Shown piece by piece: positions 1 to 10,643 of a stretch of 64,000 nt of DNA. How positions within the stretch are numbered: the first letter of the stretch is position 1; each line of letters begins with the position of its first letter. The translations under genes were made by a program, and so were the position numbers. Below the pieces are notes generated by a model. The model made no database searches. It saw nothing but the letters and a program-made list of their open reading frames with translations, and was not told the origin of the DNA. This DNA comes from Hibiscus mutabilis (lineage: Eukaryota; Streptophyta; Magnoliopsida; Malvales; Malvaceae): positions 43,953,241-44,017,240 of the forward strand of contig CM033745.1 in assembly GCA_019671005.1 (NCBI GenBank). Reading direction: 5' to 3'.

Positions 1-789
1 ATATACATATTTGGGTCATATACGTGCTTTACAAGTCGAGTATACAAATCCTTTCATGCAAGCCATGTTACAATTCATACTTTATCCATATTAAGTCAAT
101 CAATTCTCATATAGCAAGTAATCTGTAATATATCAAAGTCAAGTATGTCACATTACTTATCAAGCAAGCCAGTCCAGTACAAAATCCTATGGCAAGAAAT
201 TAAGGTATCACATGTGTCAATTCAAGCATACATATCAGGTTCAAGAAATTCAAGTATTAAACAATTCGAGTAGCAATTACTTCAAGTGACATGTGATCCT
301 AACTAAGGATTTCAATTATTCGAATAAGGGCATGGATTCAAGTCATATACATAATTTTAATTCAAGCAAGCAAATCCATTGATCATCAATTCAAGTGAAA
401 TCATGGGACATTCCAAGTAGTGAATCATACCACACAAGATTCAAGTATAGACATTTACCAATTCATGAATTTCATGTAAAAAAAAATCAAGCATTACATG
501 TCAAAAAAATCAAGTGTTCAAGCTTACTTATCAAGCAATTCATGTATTCCTTTGATTCCTGTTTTTTTTCTTTGATTTCAGCCTTGGTTCTAAGTCGACT
601 ATTATACATGTTTACATATTCTTGTAATGCAAGATAGTTCATTTAGTCCTCATATATTATCAAGCTGTCTGTATTTCCATGTAATCTAGCCAATTCAACC
701 ATATAACATGTACACATAATTCACGATGCCAAAACAGTCCATGTTTTCACTTAGCCTAGACAATTCAGTCATCTAACATGTACACATAA

Positions 790-1160
790 TTCACAATGTC
801 AAAACAGTCCTTGAATCATACTTACACATTTGGACATCCAAAACAATCCAATAATCGTTCAATTATACACAAAACAGTCCATGAATCATACTCACTCATT
901 TGGACATCCAAAACAGTTCAATAATTGTTTATTTATACACAAAACAGTCCATGAATCAAGCTCACACATTTGGACATCCAAAACAGTCCAATAATTGTTC
1001 ATTTATACACAAAACAGTCCATGAATCAAGCTCACACAATTGGGCATCCAAAACAGTCCAATAATTGTTCATTTATACACAAAACAGTCCATGAATCAAG
1101 CTCACACAATTGGGCATCCAAAACAGTCCAATAATTGTTCATTTATACACAAAACAGTCC
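790..1160. repeat. Tandem array, 70-bp unit, about 5 copies
   Basis: The phrase AAAACAGTCCATGAATC starts at 871, 941, 1011 and 1081, and AAAACAGTCC again at 1151, so the period is exactly 70 bp; a diverged unit precedes it from about 793. The units at 1011 and 1081 are identical over all 70 bases, which indicates recent duplication or conversion. Each unit holds AAAACAGTCC twice. The array lies inside the family A LTR and is absent from the other two family A copies in the window. Confidence 0.95.
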
Positions 1161-1360
1161 ATATTTCCATGTACAAGTGTACATGGCAGCAACACATTAT
1201 GCTTACATATTAAACACATGAACACAATCCATATTTCCATGTACAAATGTACATGGCTGCAACACATTATGCTTACATATTAAACACATGAAAATAGTCC
1301 ATATTTCCATGTACAAGTGTACATGGTAGCAACACATCATGTTTACATATTAAACACATT
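1161..1360. repeat. Second tandem array, also 70-bp unit, about 3 copies
   Basis: Units start at 1161, 1231 and 1301 with ATATTTCCATGTACAA. The period is again exactly 70 bp, but the sequence differs from the preceding array. Each unit contains a hairpin, CCATGTAC-AAGT-GTACATGG or a one-base variant. Confidence 0.95.
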
Positions 1361-1744
1361 CAATTCGTATCAAGTAGCAAGTACTCAAGAATACACCTTA
1401 TCAATTCAAGCATACATGTCAAGTAAGTCACGTACTCAAAATTTCATGTCAAGCATTTCAAGTATTCAAGTAAGCTTTATGCTTCATTGGTCTTTCACTT
1501 GATTAATTTAGTTTATTCCTTTTAGCACTTCTTTTGCTCACTAAGAGCTCAATATTTCATATGCTCACCAAGAGCTTCTTTAACATTTCATTTTACATTC
1601 ATGATTTTCCTTTGAATTTCTTATTTGATTTCACAATAATGTTCATATATTTTACATGTTTGCCTTGGATCACAATTGGTTATGGATGACATTGGTCCGT
1701 GTTTGACCATAAAGGTCCAAGAATCATATACTTCTCACTATCCA

Positions 1745-1855
1745 ACCAACTGTTGTCAATCTCTGTACTACTCCCCCGTTACCTCCTACTATCGCAAATA
1801 ACATATTACATGTAATAGGGTGTCCCCCCGAGCAGTGGCTCATGGACCGTAGTCC
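1745..1855 (-). other. Conserved mid-LTR block (family A copy 1)
   Basis: Read on the minus strand this has GGGACTACGGTCC, then GGGGGGACACCC, then GTAGGAGGTAACGGGGG and a CAACAGTTGGTTGG-like end. It is the counterpart of the blocks at 12803, 19640, 21813, 24125 and 51270. It sits well inside the LTR and is not protein-coding. Its function is unknown. Confidence 0.7.
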
Positions 1856-2144
1856 CAAGAATACCAAGCATCATACCAATGTATCCAAGGACTTCCATTT
1901 AAGGCAACCTAAGTCTTTTAAATCTTTAACTTTCTTTAGAGGGTATTTTATAGCACAAGAATTCTTATTTTGCTTTAAAGCTTATTGTTGTTTCTTGTGT
2001 TTTATACTCTCATGTTCAAGTCAAGACAATTGTGTTCAAGAATCACATTCAAACAAGTTATAGCAATATCATGCTTAGCCCTTAGGTTAATTGAGCCTTA
2101 GCTCCACAATCACTAATTACTTGTCCTTCAAGCAAGCATTTCCA

Positions 2145-2290
2145 CATTTCAAGTAACTAGCATTTCGAATAACAAACATTTCAAGTAACTAGCATTTCGA
2201 ATAACAAACATTTCAAGTAACAAGCATTTCAAACATTTCAATTAGCTAGCCTTTCAAATAGCAAACATTTCAAGTGACAAGCATTTCAAG
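2145..2290. repeat. Short tandem repeat, 32-bp unit, decaying
   Basis: CATTTCAAGTAACTAG begins at 2145 and 2177, and a variant begins at 2209, giving a 32-bp period. Further degenerate CATTTCAAG copies follow to about 2290. It lies within the family A LTR. Confidence 0.8.
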
Positions 2291-4270
2291 CATCTCAAGT
2301 AAGCATTTAGCATTGGCCTTTATTAGGCATCAAGCATTAGAATGATCAATCTAAAGCATGGAAATCAAACATATACATCATGGAGTACATACAAGCAATC
2401 ATTCGAACAACACATTTCCAAGGCAAGAAATCAAACAAGTTTACATTTTCCTTTCTAATTAATTTACTCATTTTCATGCTTCTATTTATTTGCAACTTTT
2501 AGCTTAGCCAATCTTCCCTTTTATGCATGTTCAAATTCATATTAAGTTCATTTTAATCAATACAAGGATAACAAGAATATAACATGCATATTTGGTTAGG
2601 ACCTAAGTCCTAACCCTAAGTCAAGCTACACTCACAATACTCAAAGCTTAGCTACTTGTCTTGGACCCAAACCCCTTTTGTTTTTAGCCTTAGGATGCTC
2701 CACCCTTTCCTCTTCCAAGTCCACTACTGGTTCTAATATATTACACAAGAAATACATCAAAATTTGTTCACATATTCATTCAACATAGTAGCAAGGTCAA
2801 TACATAACCTATACACAAAACAAATGTCATTTTTCATATATACTTCTTAATGTTTATTTCTATATTGCCAATATTTCATATTAAGGCAGAACTAGGCAGT
2901 ATTTACTGTCTTAAAACTGTTACTAACATTTCTCAAATTGTGTACAAAACAGTCTCAAAGTACCAAGACTGCTACTGCCAGGCAGTTTGTACACTGTCCA
3001 CTTAAACTAGCATAACTTTTATTCCGTACGTCGGAATTTCAATTTGTTTACACCGTTAGAAAGCTAACTTAACCCTATTTCTAACGGTATAGGCCTTGAA
3101 TTATCATGCTTTCCCAATTAATACAGTTTTTAATTCAAATACAGGGCAATTGCACCACTGGACAGTTTGCACTGTCCAGGGATTTTCATTTCCAGAATTC
3201 AGCTCACAGTCCAGAATTCAATTCCGTTTTCTCATAATGGAAATAGACATATTAAAGTTCATTCCATGTAACCTTTAGCTCTAAATTCGACCTATACAAT
3301 TTATGTTGAATTTTTGAAGTTTCTGCCCAGAACAGAGTATTCTGGGCAGATTACTCTAGGTTATGTTTTTAGTTTCCAAATTCATTTATACAAGGTTTCT
3401 AGCATTATAATTCGATTCATATTCATTTCCTTACATGTTTCAATTATGCATTTCAATGTAATCAAAACAGGGCATGATGATCAATTTGTTCAATTAAGCA
3501 TGTTTACTCATTTTCATCTAGCAAAATAGTCCTATACAACTTTTACATTCATTTCCACACTTGTTTCCATTTTCACAATCTTTACATGTTCATTTTCCAG
3601 CAACAACAGAACATTTAGGCATGTATTTTAATTTTATTTGGTCACCTAAACATGTACCCAAATCAAGTACACCATTAAACGTACATTAACTATCATATAA
3701 ACATGAATTCTAACTAATCCCCTAAAATTCCAACAACCATTATCACATGATCAACATTCAACTACATGAAATGAAAGAAGGAAATGGTTCATTACCTTCT
3801 TGATATGTTGTCTACTAGCTCAATTCGATCATAATCAAGCTTAATCCAAGTATTTCTTCAACATTCCATGGATGAACACTAAGCTTTCTCTCCTTTCTCT
3901 CTAATTTCTAATCGGTTTAGATAACAAAGTGGGGGAAGAAGATGGCTCTAGGTGGAGAGCTGAATCCTTCTCCCATAATCCCACATTTCTAACTAATTTG
4001 GTGACATGTGTAAAGTCCACTAACTAGTATTAAATTGCCATGCATTCCTTGGGTTGTAATTTGATTCTATTATTGTCCTTTTAGTTTGGCACTCCAATTT
4101 GTTGGCTATAATATTTTGGTCCCTAACCGATTGTTACCTATTTCCTTTCTTTTAATTTAATTCTCTCAATTAGCTCCCTAAGCTTCATCAAATTAGGGCA
4201 TGGTTTTAATTAACTTATTGGCTTGAATTTGGTAACATTCCTAGGCCCGGTTTAGTGGTATTACACGACT

Positions 4271-5342
4271 CGCTACTAAACAAAGATCATCTGCAACCTC
4301 AACATTCGCCTTAAAAAAACTAGTCGAAACTATCAAAAACCTTCCAAACTTAACCAGCTAAAACCTACTAGTTTAATACATCAATTACCATCAATTACAA
4401 TCCAAAAACAATCTGATAACATCCTTATACCTCCAACATCCATAAACACCCCATAACTCCTCCAAAACACATAACGAACAACCTAGAAATCGGAGATTCA
4501 CCTAATTTTGAGATTTCAATGTTAAAACCAACTTATTAACATTATCAAACATCAAAAACATGATTAAAACCAATCAGGAACTCAGCAAAACAGATCCAAT
4601 ACATAAATCACATATCTCAACAAATAAACCTTAATTTAACCAATTTCCATATTAAATCATCAAAACTCATTAGAAAATATTAAATAAGGACAAAATACAT
4701 CGTAATTTCAATAAATAACCTTTCATAAGAGGAGAAGAACATAACTTACCTCCAATGAGTGTATTTCCTCTCAATTGGATGTTTTACTCTTGAAAAACAA
4801 AGGAAAATAATGAGATTTTCGAATACAAGATTGAAGAATCCATTGGATAACAAAAGTTTAAGAAATCAAGATCATTACTTGAAATCTTTAATGAAAAAGA
4901 GAGTGTTTGGCTGAAGAGATTTTGAGAGTAAAGTTTGAGAGCAAAAGTTACGTCAAAATAGTTTAATGAAATAACTACCTTCTTTTATTAAGTCCACTTT
5001 TAATTCCTTAATTAAAACTCTTTAAAATCAACCCTAATTGAGAGGAAAATCTGATAAAAACATTTTGTAATTTGACTCCTTAAAGATTCTAAGATTTGAC
5101 CCTTTTTTCAAAATAGTCACTAAAATAGTTTTCATCCTTTACATTTTGGCCACTAGCAGAAAATGTCCAATGTCGAAAACCCATTTTCCAAAATTGATAT
5201 CACCAAACAAATCCATATATTAAATATTGATTTTAGGATATTTTCCCATAATTTATCTCACTTAAAAATATTTATTCTGATTTTTAACCCGAATCCAATT
5301 CGAATCTCTAATCCCGATCTACCAGACCATCTAATCAACCTA
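4271..5342 (-). mobile_element. Fragment of family C LTR, 5' third, minus orientation
   Basis: On the minus strand this matches the start of the family C LTR at 59040 onward. Shared parts include the GATTAGA-GGTC segment, AGTGACC/AAAATGTAAA, the GAGAGGAAAT segment near the LTR leader, and AATCTCTGATTTCTAGGTTGTT-like sequence (here diverged, and read across 4480-4500). About the first 35 bases of the LTR are missing at the 5342 side. Homology fades near 4320. It is truncated at both ends and abuts the family A LTR at 4265. Confidence 0.7.
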
Positions 5343-5344
5343 GC

Positions 5345-5786
5345 AAACTCCTAGGCCTGAAACCGGCTTGAAACTCAGCCAATAATTCACCTTCGCGTGT
5401 CACACTTAGCGTTTCAAACATTGTCCTAAGCTCAACAGTAACCTTACGGCTCAGCACGTCCGCTACCACGTTAGCCTTACCCAGATGATACTCCAACGTC
5501 AAATCATAATCCTTAAGCAACTCACAATCTTTGTTACCTATGATTCAACTCTTTTTGAGACAACAAATACTTCAAACTCTTGTGATCGGTGTAAACAATA
5601 TACTTCTCACGATAAAGATTATGTCTTCAAATTTTCAAGGCAAACACGACGGCCGCAAGCTTCAAATCATGAGTCGAGTAATTTCTCTCATGAACCTTCA
5701 ACTGCCTTGATGCATAAGCCACAACCTTACCATCTTGCATCAACATAAAACCCAAACCAACATAGGACACATCGCTATAGACTACA
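5345..5786 (-). pseudogene. Ty3/gypsy pol fragment: RNase H domain
   Basis: The minus-strand translation gives VVYSDVSYVGLGFMLMQDGK, then VVAYASRQLKVHERNY, THDLKLAAVVFALK, YTDHKSLKYLLS and YHLGKANVVADVLSRK. This is the RNase H domain and its tether to integrase. The first and third acidic catalytic sites (YSD, YTD) are kept, but the usual THDLE glutamate is lysine. A frameshift and stops lie around 5510-5530. The fragment is cut at 5786 by insertion of the family B element and ends at 5345 against a family C LTR fragment, so integrase is missing. It is non-functional and differs in sequence from the RNase H at 10156-10341. Confidence 0.9.
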
Positions 5787-6047
5787 TGTAACACCCTTTC
5801 CCGGCCTGGTAGAGAATTGGGTCGAAAAGTGTTATCGAAAGGCATATTTAGAAATCAGAAACTTAATCAAAGTTTGCAACTTATTCAGAATGTCTTATTA
5901 ATCTCATTTACAACTTATCGAACTAACTTATTAATGGATTACTCATTTTGGGGTCAATTTTAAACTTTTTCGAACTTAGGGACTAAACTATAAATTTTAC
6001 AAGTTAAGGGTCTTTAACTGAAATTCATGTTATTAAACTATAAATCT

Positions 6048-6149
6048 GTACCGATACGCCCCATGTAGTATCGATACTCCCCTTTTGGCTCATGTTGACT
6101 AAGGTAATTATGCAAGGCCGTATCAATACACCATCATCTTTATCGTTAT
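6048..6149. other. Two paired-decamer modules (GTAYCGRTAC, 20-bp register)
   Basis: GTACCGATAC at 6048 is followed by GTATCGATAC at 6068. GTATCAATAC at 6120 is followed by TTATCGTTAT at 6140. Both pairs have starts exactly 20 bp apart. They lie about 260-360 bp from the 3' end of the family B LTR. No known regulatory site is claimed. Confidence 0.75.
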
Positions 6150-8042
6150 GCCCTACCCTTGTAATGTCAGATTTTATCTGATTTTTATTCGAATTAACAT
6201 ATTAAACGATGTCCAACCCTTACCAAATTTTACCCACAAACTATTAATCAACAATTCTAATATCACACCAAATTTTAGAGCATTTCGAATCCATTCACTA
6301 AGTTTTTACCTTTTGTTGCCTTTAAGCCCATTTGACTAGTTTTACTATTTTACAACCATACCAAAATGCACATATAACCCCTAGACACTCTTAGGCCATT
6401 ACACACATATCAAAATAGGCAAACATAACATGTCTAGCCTTATGCCATCTTACTAGGAGTTAAAAATAAAAGTAATGGTTGATGGGAGTGAACTTGCAAC
6501 TTCAACAACACGATCGATACTCGGAATTCTTCAAGATGCTAAAATGCATGAGACACACGGGTGTTAGGCTTACATAGCATAGTGAGGTAGTTATAACAAA
6601 TGTAGAATAAACTCGTTAATGGCATGAATGACATGTAAACGCGCTTGAATGTCAAATATACATCATGAATCATGTATACATCATACTCAAAGCCAAGTGC
6701 TATGTTTCTATATGTTAAATGTAAATCACAAATACATATCAGATACTTGGACATAGTAACCAGTGGATATGCGGATTCCCTTGTATGCCACACATAACGG
6801 AAATAGGTCATAGCCTGGAGTCGTAGCTTTGAAGTCTCTTACACAAGCCAACCTTTTCTCTCCACATATAGGCCGTAGCCCTGGACCGTAGTCTAACCCC
6901 TTACATAGTGAGCTCAAATAACCCTATGGCATGCCAATTGTATCTATCGTCCACAAGTGTCCAAGGTTACACATATCATCATAAAACTCACATTTGTGTC
7001 CTTAGGCCATATCATGTCGGATCACAAATTGAGCCTTGGCTCCAACTCACATATCATACTATTTTAAACATCATAATAATTCCCATGGATGTCAAATGAT
7101 AAAAATTAAACATTTTTAATATATAACATAAGGCATCAAAATACATCAAAAGTAATAGAGTGACCATACCACCCTTACCATATGAGATTCGTACCTTGTA
7201 AGCTCTACTTGAGCTATCAAAATGAATACACAATGTAAATACAATTCAAATGAAACCGAGATAACACCTACCAAATCTTGAGACACAACTACACTCACCT
7301 AGTACTCGGAGACTTCAAGGTTCTCGGATAGCGATCCCCTTGCCGTTGGGAATACTTGGCAATAAAGATGGTAAAGATGACTTGTTTTCCACCACTTGAG
7401 CTAGTTTAAAATTAGGGAATTATATTAGAATTGAAACTAATGATTCACAAACATTTTTCAAGCTTACCGAAGCTCGTAGACATCATTGAAAAAAAGAAAT
7501 TGGCTTTCTAACACATGGGCTTAGCTCGAACATTCAAGACTTAAATCTTGAAATTAAACTCCAAGGATTGATGGAATCATCAAATTGACATAGGGGTTTT
7601 ACTTACCCAAATACAAGCATTCAATTGGTGTATTGAAATCACACAAAGGTCAAAGATTGAATCGAGGTGCTTACTTGAGCTTAGGGAGAAAGATGACAAT
7701 GGAGGTGTGTGCTTATTTTCTTTAATCAAAAGTTGAGTTGGGTTTTGGGAGGTTCAAACAAGAAGAAAGCTTTTTCCTTCCTCATTTTAAGAAATCCATG
7801 GTCTTAATCATTTTCCCCACCTCACCAAGGACCAATGAAAAGCTTTTCCTTAGCAAAGGGTTTGCTCGAACTATTAATCCCATCTTTTCAAGCCTATTTA
7901 CAAATTCTTTTTAGGAAATTAATGACCAATTGTCATCTTTCTAATCAATCCCACGTGAAGAAGTGGTAAGCTAGTAGGTGACTCAACCCCCTACTTTCAA
8001 TCTTTACAAATTGGTCACAAAAATAATTTTTGATAAAGACCC

Positions 8043-8144
8043 GCATCGATACACATTATCACCGTGTCGATATGGCTAGGCTATGTTTGGTAAGCTAGTT
8101 AAAACAGTTGGGCCGTATCGGTACATGTCTTACTGTACCGATAC
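8043..8144. other. Two paired-decamer modules near the family B LTR start
   Basis: GCATCGATAC at 8043 pairs with GTGTCGATAT at 8064 (21 bp, the only exception in the window). GTATCGGTAC at 8115 pairs with GTACCGATAC at 8135 (20 bp). They lie 200-320 bp inside the 5' end of the LTR on the minus strand. Confidence 0.75.
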
Positions 8145-8360
8145 GCCTAGCTTAAATTCAACATTTTCAGCATCTCCAACGAAACCCCTAACTTCCATTT
8201 CTTACAAAAAGACCCAACATATTTAATTAAGCTCAAATAACTTTCATTACTTCAAAATTGGGTACAATGATTGAGCAATTACATTATTCAGGCATAACCG
8301 GTACAAAATCTCTGATCACCGAAACCTAATTTTAACTAGGGAGGTTTTCGGGGTATGAAA

Positions 8361-8375
8361 ACTCTCCCCCTTAAG
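8361..8375 (-). other. Polypurine tract of family B element
   Basis: The minus strand reads CTTAAGGGGGAGAGT immediately before the 3' LTR. This is the plus-strand primer site typical of plant gypsy elements. Confidence 0.85.
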
Positions 8376-8399
8376 AAAATTCATCCAAGAATTTTCATT

Positions 8400-10643
8400 C
8401 TAAATGAAAAGATAAGGATAATACTTTTGCATCATCTCCTCACGTTGCTTCCTCTACTACATGACTTCTCCAAAGAACTTTCACTAAGGGCACGGATTTG
8501 TTTCAAATTCTATTGACTTCTTGTGTGAGGATCTGCATAGGTTCCTCCTCGTACATCAAATTGGACTGGATCTCCACAGATTCTTGCCCAATCATATGGG
8601 AAGGACCAAACTAATACTTCCGTAGCATAGACACATGGAAGACATTATGTATACGACTTAACTCTTCAGGAAGAGCCAGACGGTAGGCAACAGGTCCAAC
8701 TCTCTTAATCACCTCGAATGGGCCGATAAAATGAGGACTTAGTTTCTCCTTTTTTGCCAAAATGAAGGATCTTTTTCCATGGAGGTACCTTAAGGAAGGC
8801 TTTCTCACCGACGTCATATTGTATGTCTCTCCTCAAATCAGTGTAAGCTTTCTGTCAGTCAAACACAACCTTGAGCCGGTCATGAATGATGGTTACCTTT
8901 TCTTCGATTTCCCAAAGTAAGTCAGGGCTTAACACCTTGCCTTCACCAAGCTCGGTCCAACAAAGAGGGGTTCTATATCTTATTCCATAAAGAGCTTCAT
9001 AAGGAGCCATTTTAATCGAAGCTTGGTAATTATTGTTGTATGCAAACTCCACCAATGGCAGAGACTTTTTCCATGTGTTTTCGAAATCGATAACACATGC
9101 TCGTAGCATATCTTTCAGAATCTACAAGGAAGAATCAAAATTGATACAAAATACTTATACACATGGATAGAAGGAATATAAGGTTACGTGAATAACCCTC
9201 TCAAATTGGCCATCAGTTTGAGGGTGGAAAGCAGTGCTTAGGTGCACTCAGGTTCCCAAAGCCTCATGTAAGGTTCTCCAAAACTAGGATGCAAAACATG
9301 GATCACGGTCAGAAATAATGGACACAGGAACTCCGTGCAAATAGATGACTTCGCGAATGTACAACTCAGCAAGTCTAGGCAAGCTGAAGTCCATCCTCAC
9401 CAGAAGGAAATGATCAGACTTGGTGAATCGATCTACAGTGACCCAAATAGCATTATTTTTCTTCGGTGTCATTGGTAGACCACTTATGAAATCCATGGTG
9501 ATACGTTCCCATTTCCACTGTGGAAGCTCAATGGGTTGCAAGAGAGCAGTAGGCACCTTGTGCCCGGCTTTAACCTGTTGGCAGGTTAGACACCTAGCCA
9601 CAAAGTTCGTGACTTCATGTTTCATACCAGACCACCAATACAGCTCATTCATGTCTTTATACATCTTGATAACTCCAAGATGAAAGGAAAAAAACTCGAA
9701 TAAGCTTCATTTAGGATTTAATTCTAAAGATCATCATCATCAAGGACACATATACGGTTTTGAATGCACAATAACCCTTCGAAATTCATGGAAAAGTTAG
9801 GATTCGGCTTGTCCTTAACCTTAGCAATTAGAGTTTGCAACTCCTCATCAGACTCTTGAAGTTCCTTGATTTAGGACACAATGGTGGACTAAACCTTCAA
9901 TTCAGCCAATGACTTGCCATGCTTCTTAAGCCAGAAATAAGCATTAAAATGCCTCTGAGAGGGAGTAGGCTTCTGACTAACGGCATCAGCTACGACAATG
10001 GCTTTACCGGGATGGTAATCAATGACCAAGTCATAGTCCTTCAAAAGTTCCATCCACTTATGTTGACAGAGATTCAACTCTTTCTAAGTCAAGAGATATT
10101 TTAGGCTTTTGTGATCAGTGTACAAGTAACACTTCTCACCGTACAAATAGTGCCTCTAAATCTTTAGGGCAAACACAACGTCAGCTAGCTCCAGATCATG
10201 TGTCGGATAGTTTAACTCGTGTGGTTTAAGCTGACGTGAGGCATAGGCTATGACTTTTCCCTCTTGCATTAGTACACAGCCTAATCCCAAGTGGGATGCA
10301 TCGCTGTACATAGTGAAATCCTTGCCTGAATCATGTTTCACAAAATAGGGGATAAGTTAGGACTTGCTTAAGTTGATCAAAACTCGTTTGTTGCTCCATT
10401 GTCCACACAAAGGGAGTTTTTTTTTACGAAGAAGCTTCGACAAGGGCATAGCAATCATTGAGAACCCTATAAAAAATCTACGGTAATAGCCTGCAAGGCC
10501 CAGAAAACTACGAACTTCTCCAACATTCTTCAGAGGGATCCAATCAAGAACTGCTTGGATCAACTTGAATTCCCGCAGAATAAATCACATGTCCTAGAAA
10601 GGACACTTTAGATAGCCAGAACTCACATTTGCTGAACATAGCG
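8400..10643 (-). pseudogene. Gypsy family B pol: RT end, RNase H, integrase
   Basis: Reading the minus strand from 10643: the RT C-terminus (MFSKCEFWL, then VRSFLGLAGYYRRFF near 10500), RNase H with YSDASHLGLG, THDLELA and YTDHKSLKY (10341 to about 10100), and the tether YHPGKAIVVADAVSQK. Integrase follows, with the second zinc-finger half CLTCQQ, the catalytic core acidic residues in MDFISGLP, ISDRDPCF and GQFERV (9664 to about 9190), then LRACVIDFE, LVEFAYNN and PYEALYG. The C-terminal GPY/F-type module ends in IHNVFHVSMLRKY (to 8611), with LVKVLWRSH further on. All three integrase acidic residues are kept. Stops include TAG after FAS, TGA in GT*VHLS (CGA in relatives) and TGA in FD*QKAY. 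The 5' half of pol and gag are lost where family D inserted. It is not functional. Confidence 0.92.
9122..9187 (-). other. Candidate 66-bp intron inside integrase
   Basis: The reading frame GQFERVIH is interrupted by 66 bp and resumes as ILKDMLRACVIDFE. The interrupting stretch starts GTAACC and ends CTTGTAG on the minus strand, is AT-rich and pyrimidine-rich before the AG, and contains an in-frame TAA. Removing it restores the normal integrase reading exactly. Related gypsy integrases have no insertion here (family knowledge). At 66 bp it is at or below the usual lower size limit for plant introns, so it may instead be a chance insertion. Confidence 0.5.

Larger units (their letters stand above)
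1..4265 (-). mobile_element. LTR of gypsy family A, minus orientation, cut by window edge
   Basis: On the minus strand this starts with TGTAATACCACTAAACC at 4265 and runs off the window. It matches the solo LTR at 17459-20962 and the LTR at 50087-53525. Shared landmarks are the CTGCCCAGAA/TTCTGGGCAG hairpin near 3330-3350, the CCGTACGTCGGAA segment near 3025, the CACTCACAATACTCAAAGC segment near 2627, and the mid-LTR GGCGACAG-type block near 1745-1855. It is longer than the 3.4-3.5 kb copies, partly because of tandem arrays between 790 and 1360. I see no coding sequence; the short open frames here are chance. Confidence 0.85.
5787..8360 (-). mobile_element. 3' LTR of gypsy family B element
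   Basis: On the minus strand the LTR follows the polypurine tract at 8361-8375. It begins near CATACCCCGAAAACC (first bases altered from the usual TG) and ends at 5787 as GGGTGTTACA. It is about 2.57 kb long. It contains four GTAYCGRTAC pairs (6048-6149 and 8043-8144) and a partial mid-LTR block with CTATGGCATGCCAATTG near 6923 and GGACCGTAGTC near 6880. The next five bases (5782-5786, CTACA) are the expected target duplication, but the partner lies beyond the truncated end. Confidence 0.85.

Noticed and set aside
871..1360. Regular repeats resembling a CRISPR array
   Set aside because: Whole 70-bp units repeat with no unique spacers, and the context is a plant LTR. It is a tandem repeat.
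6048..6077. TATCGATA as the insect DREF site
   Set aside because: The core resembles it, but that factor is known from insects. Similarity of an 8-mer is not evidence for a plant counterpart.
5627..10341. One continuous pol split by an LTR (5345-5786 joined with 8400-10643)
   Set aside because: Both pieces contain the RNase H domain with different sequence, so they are two elements, one inserted in the other.
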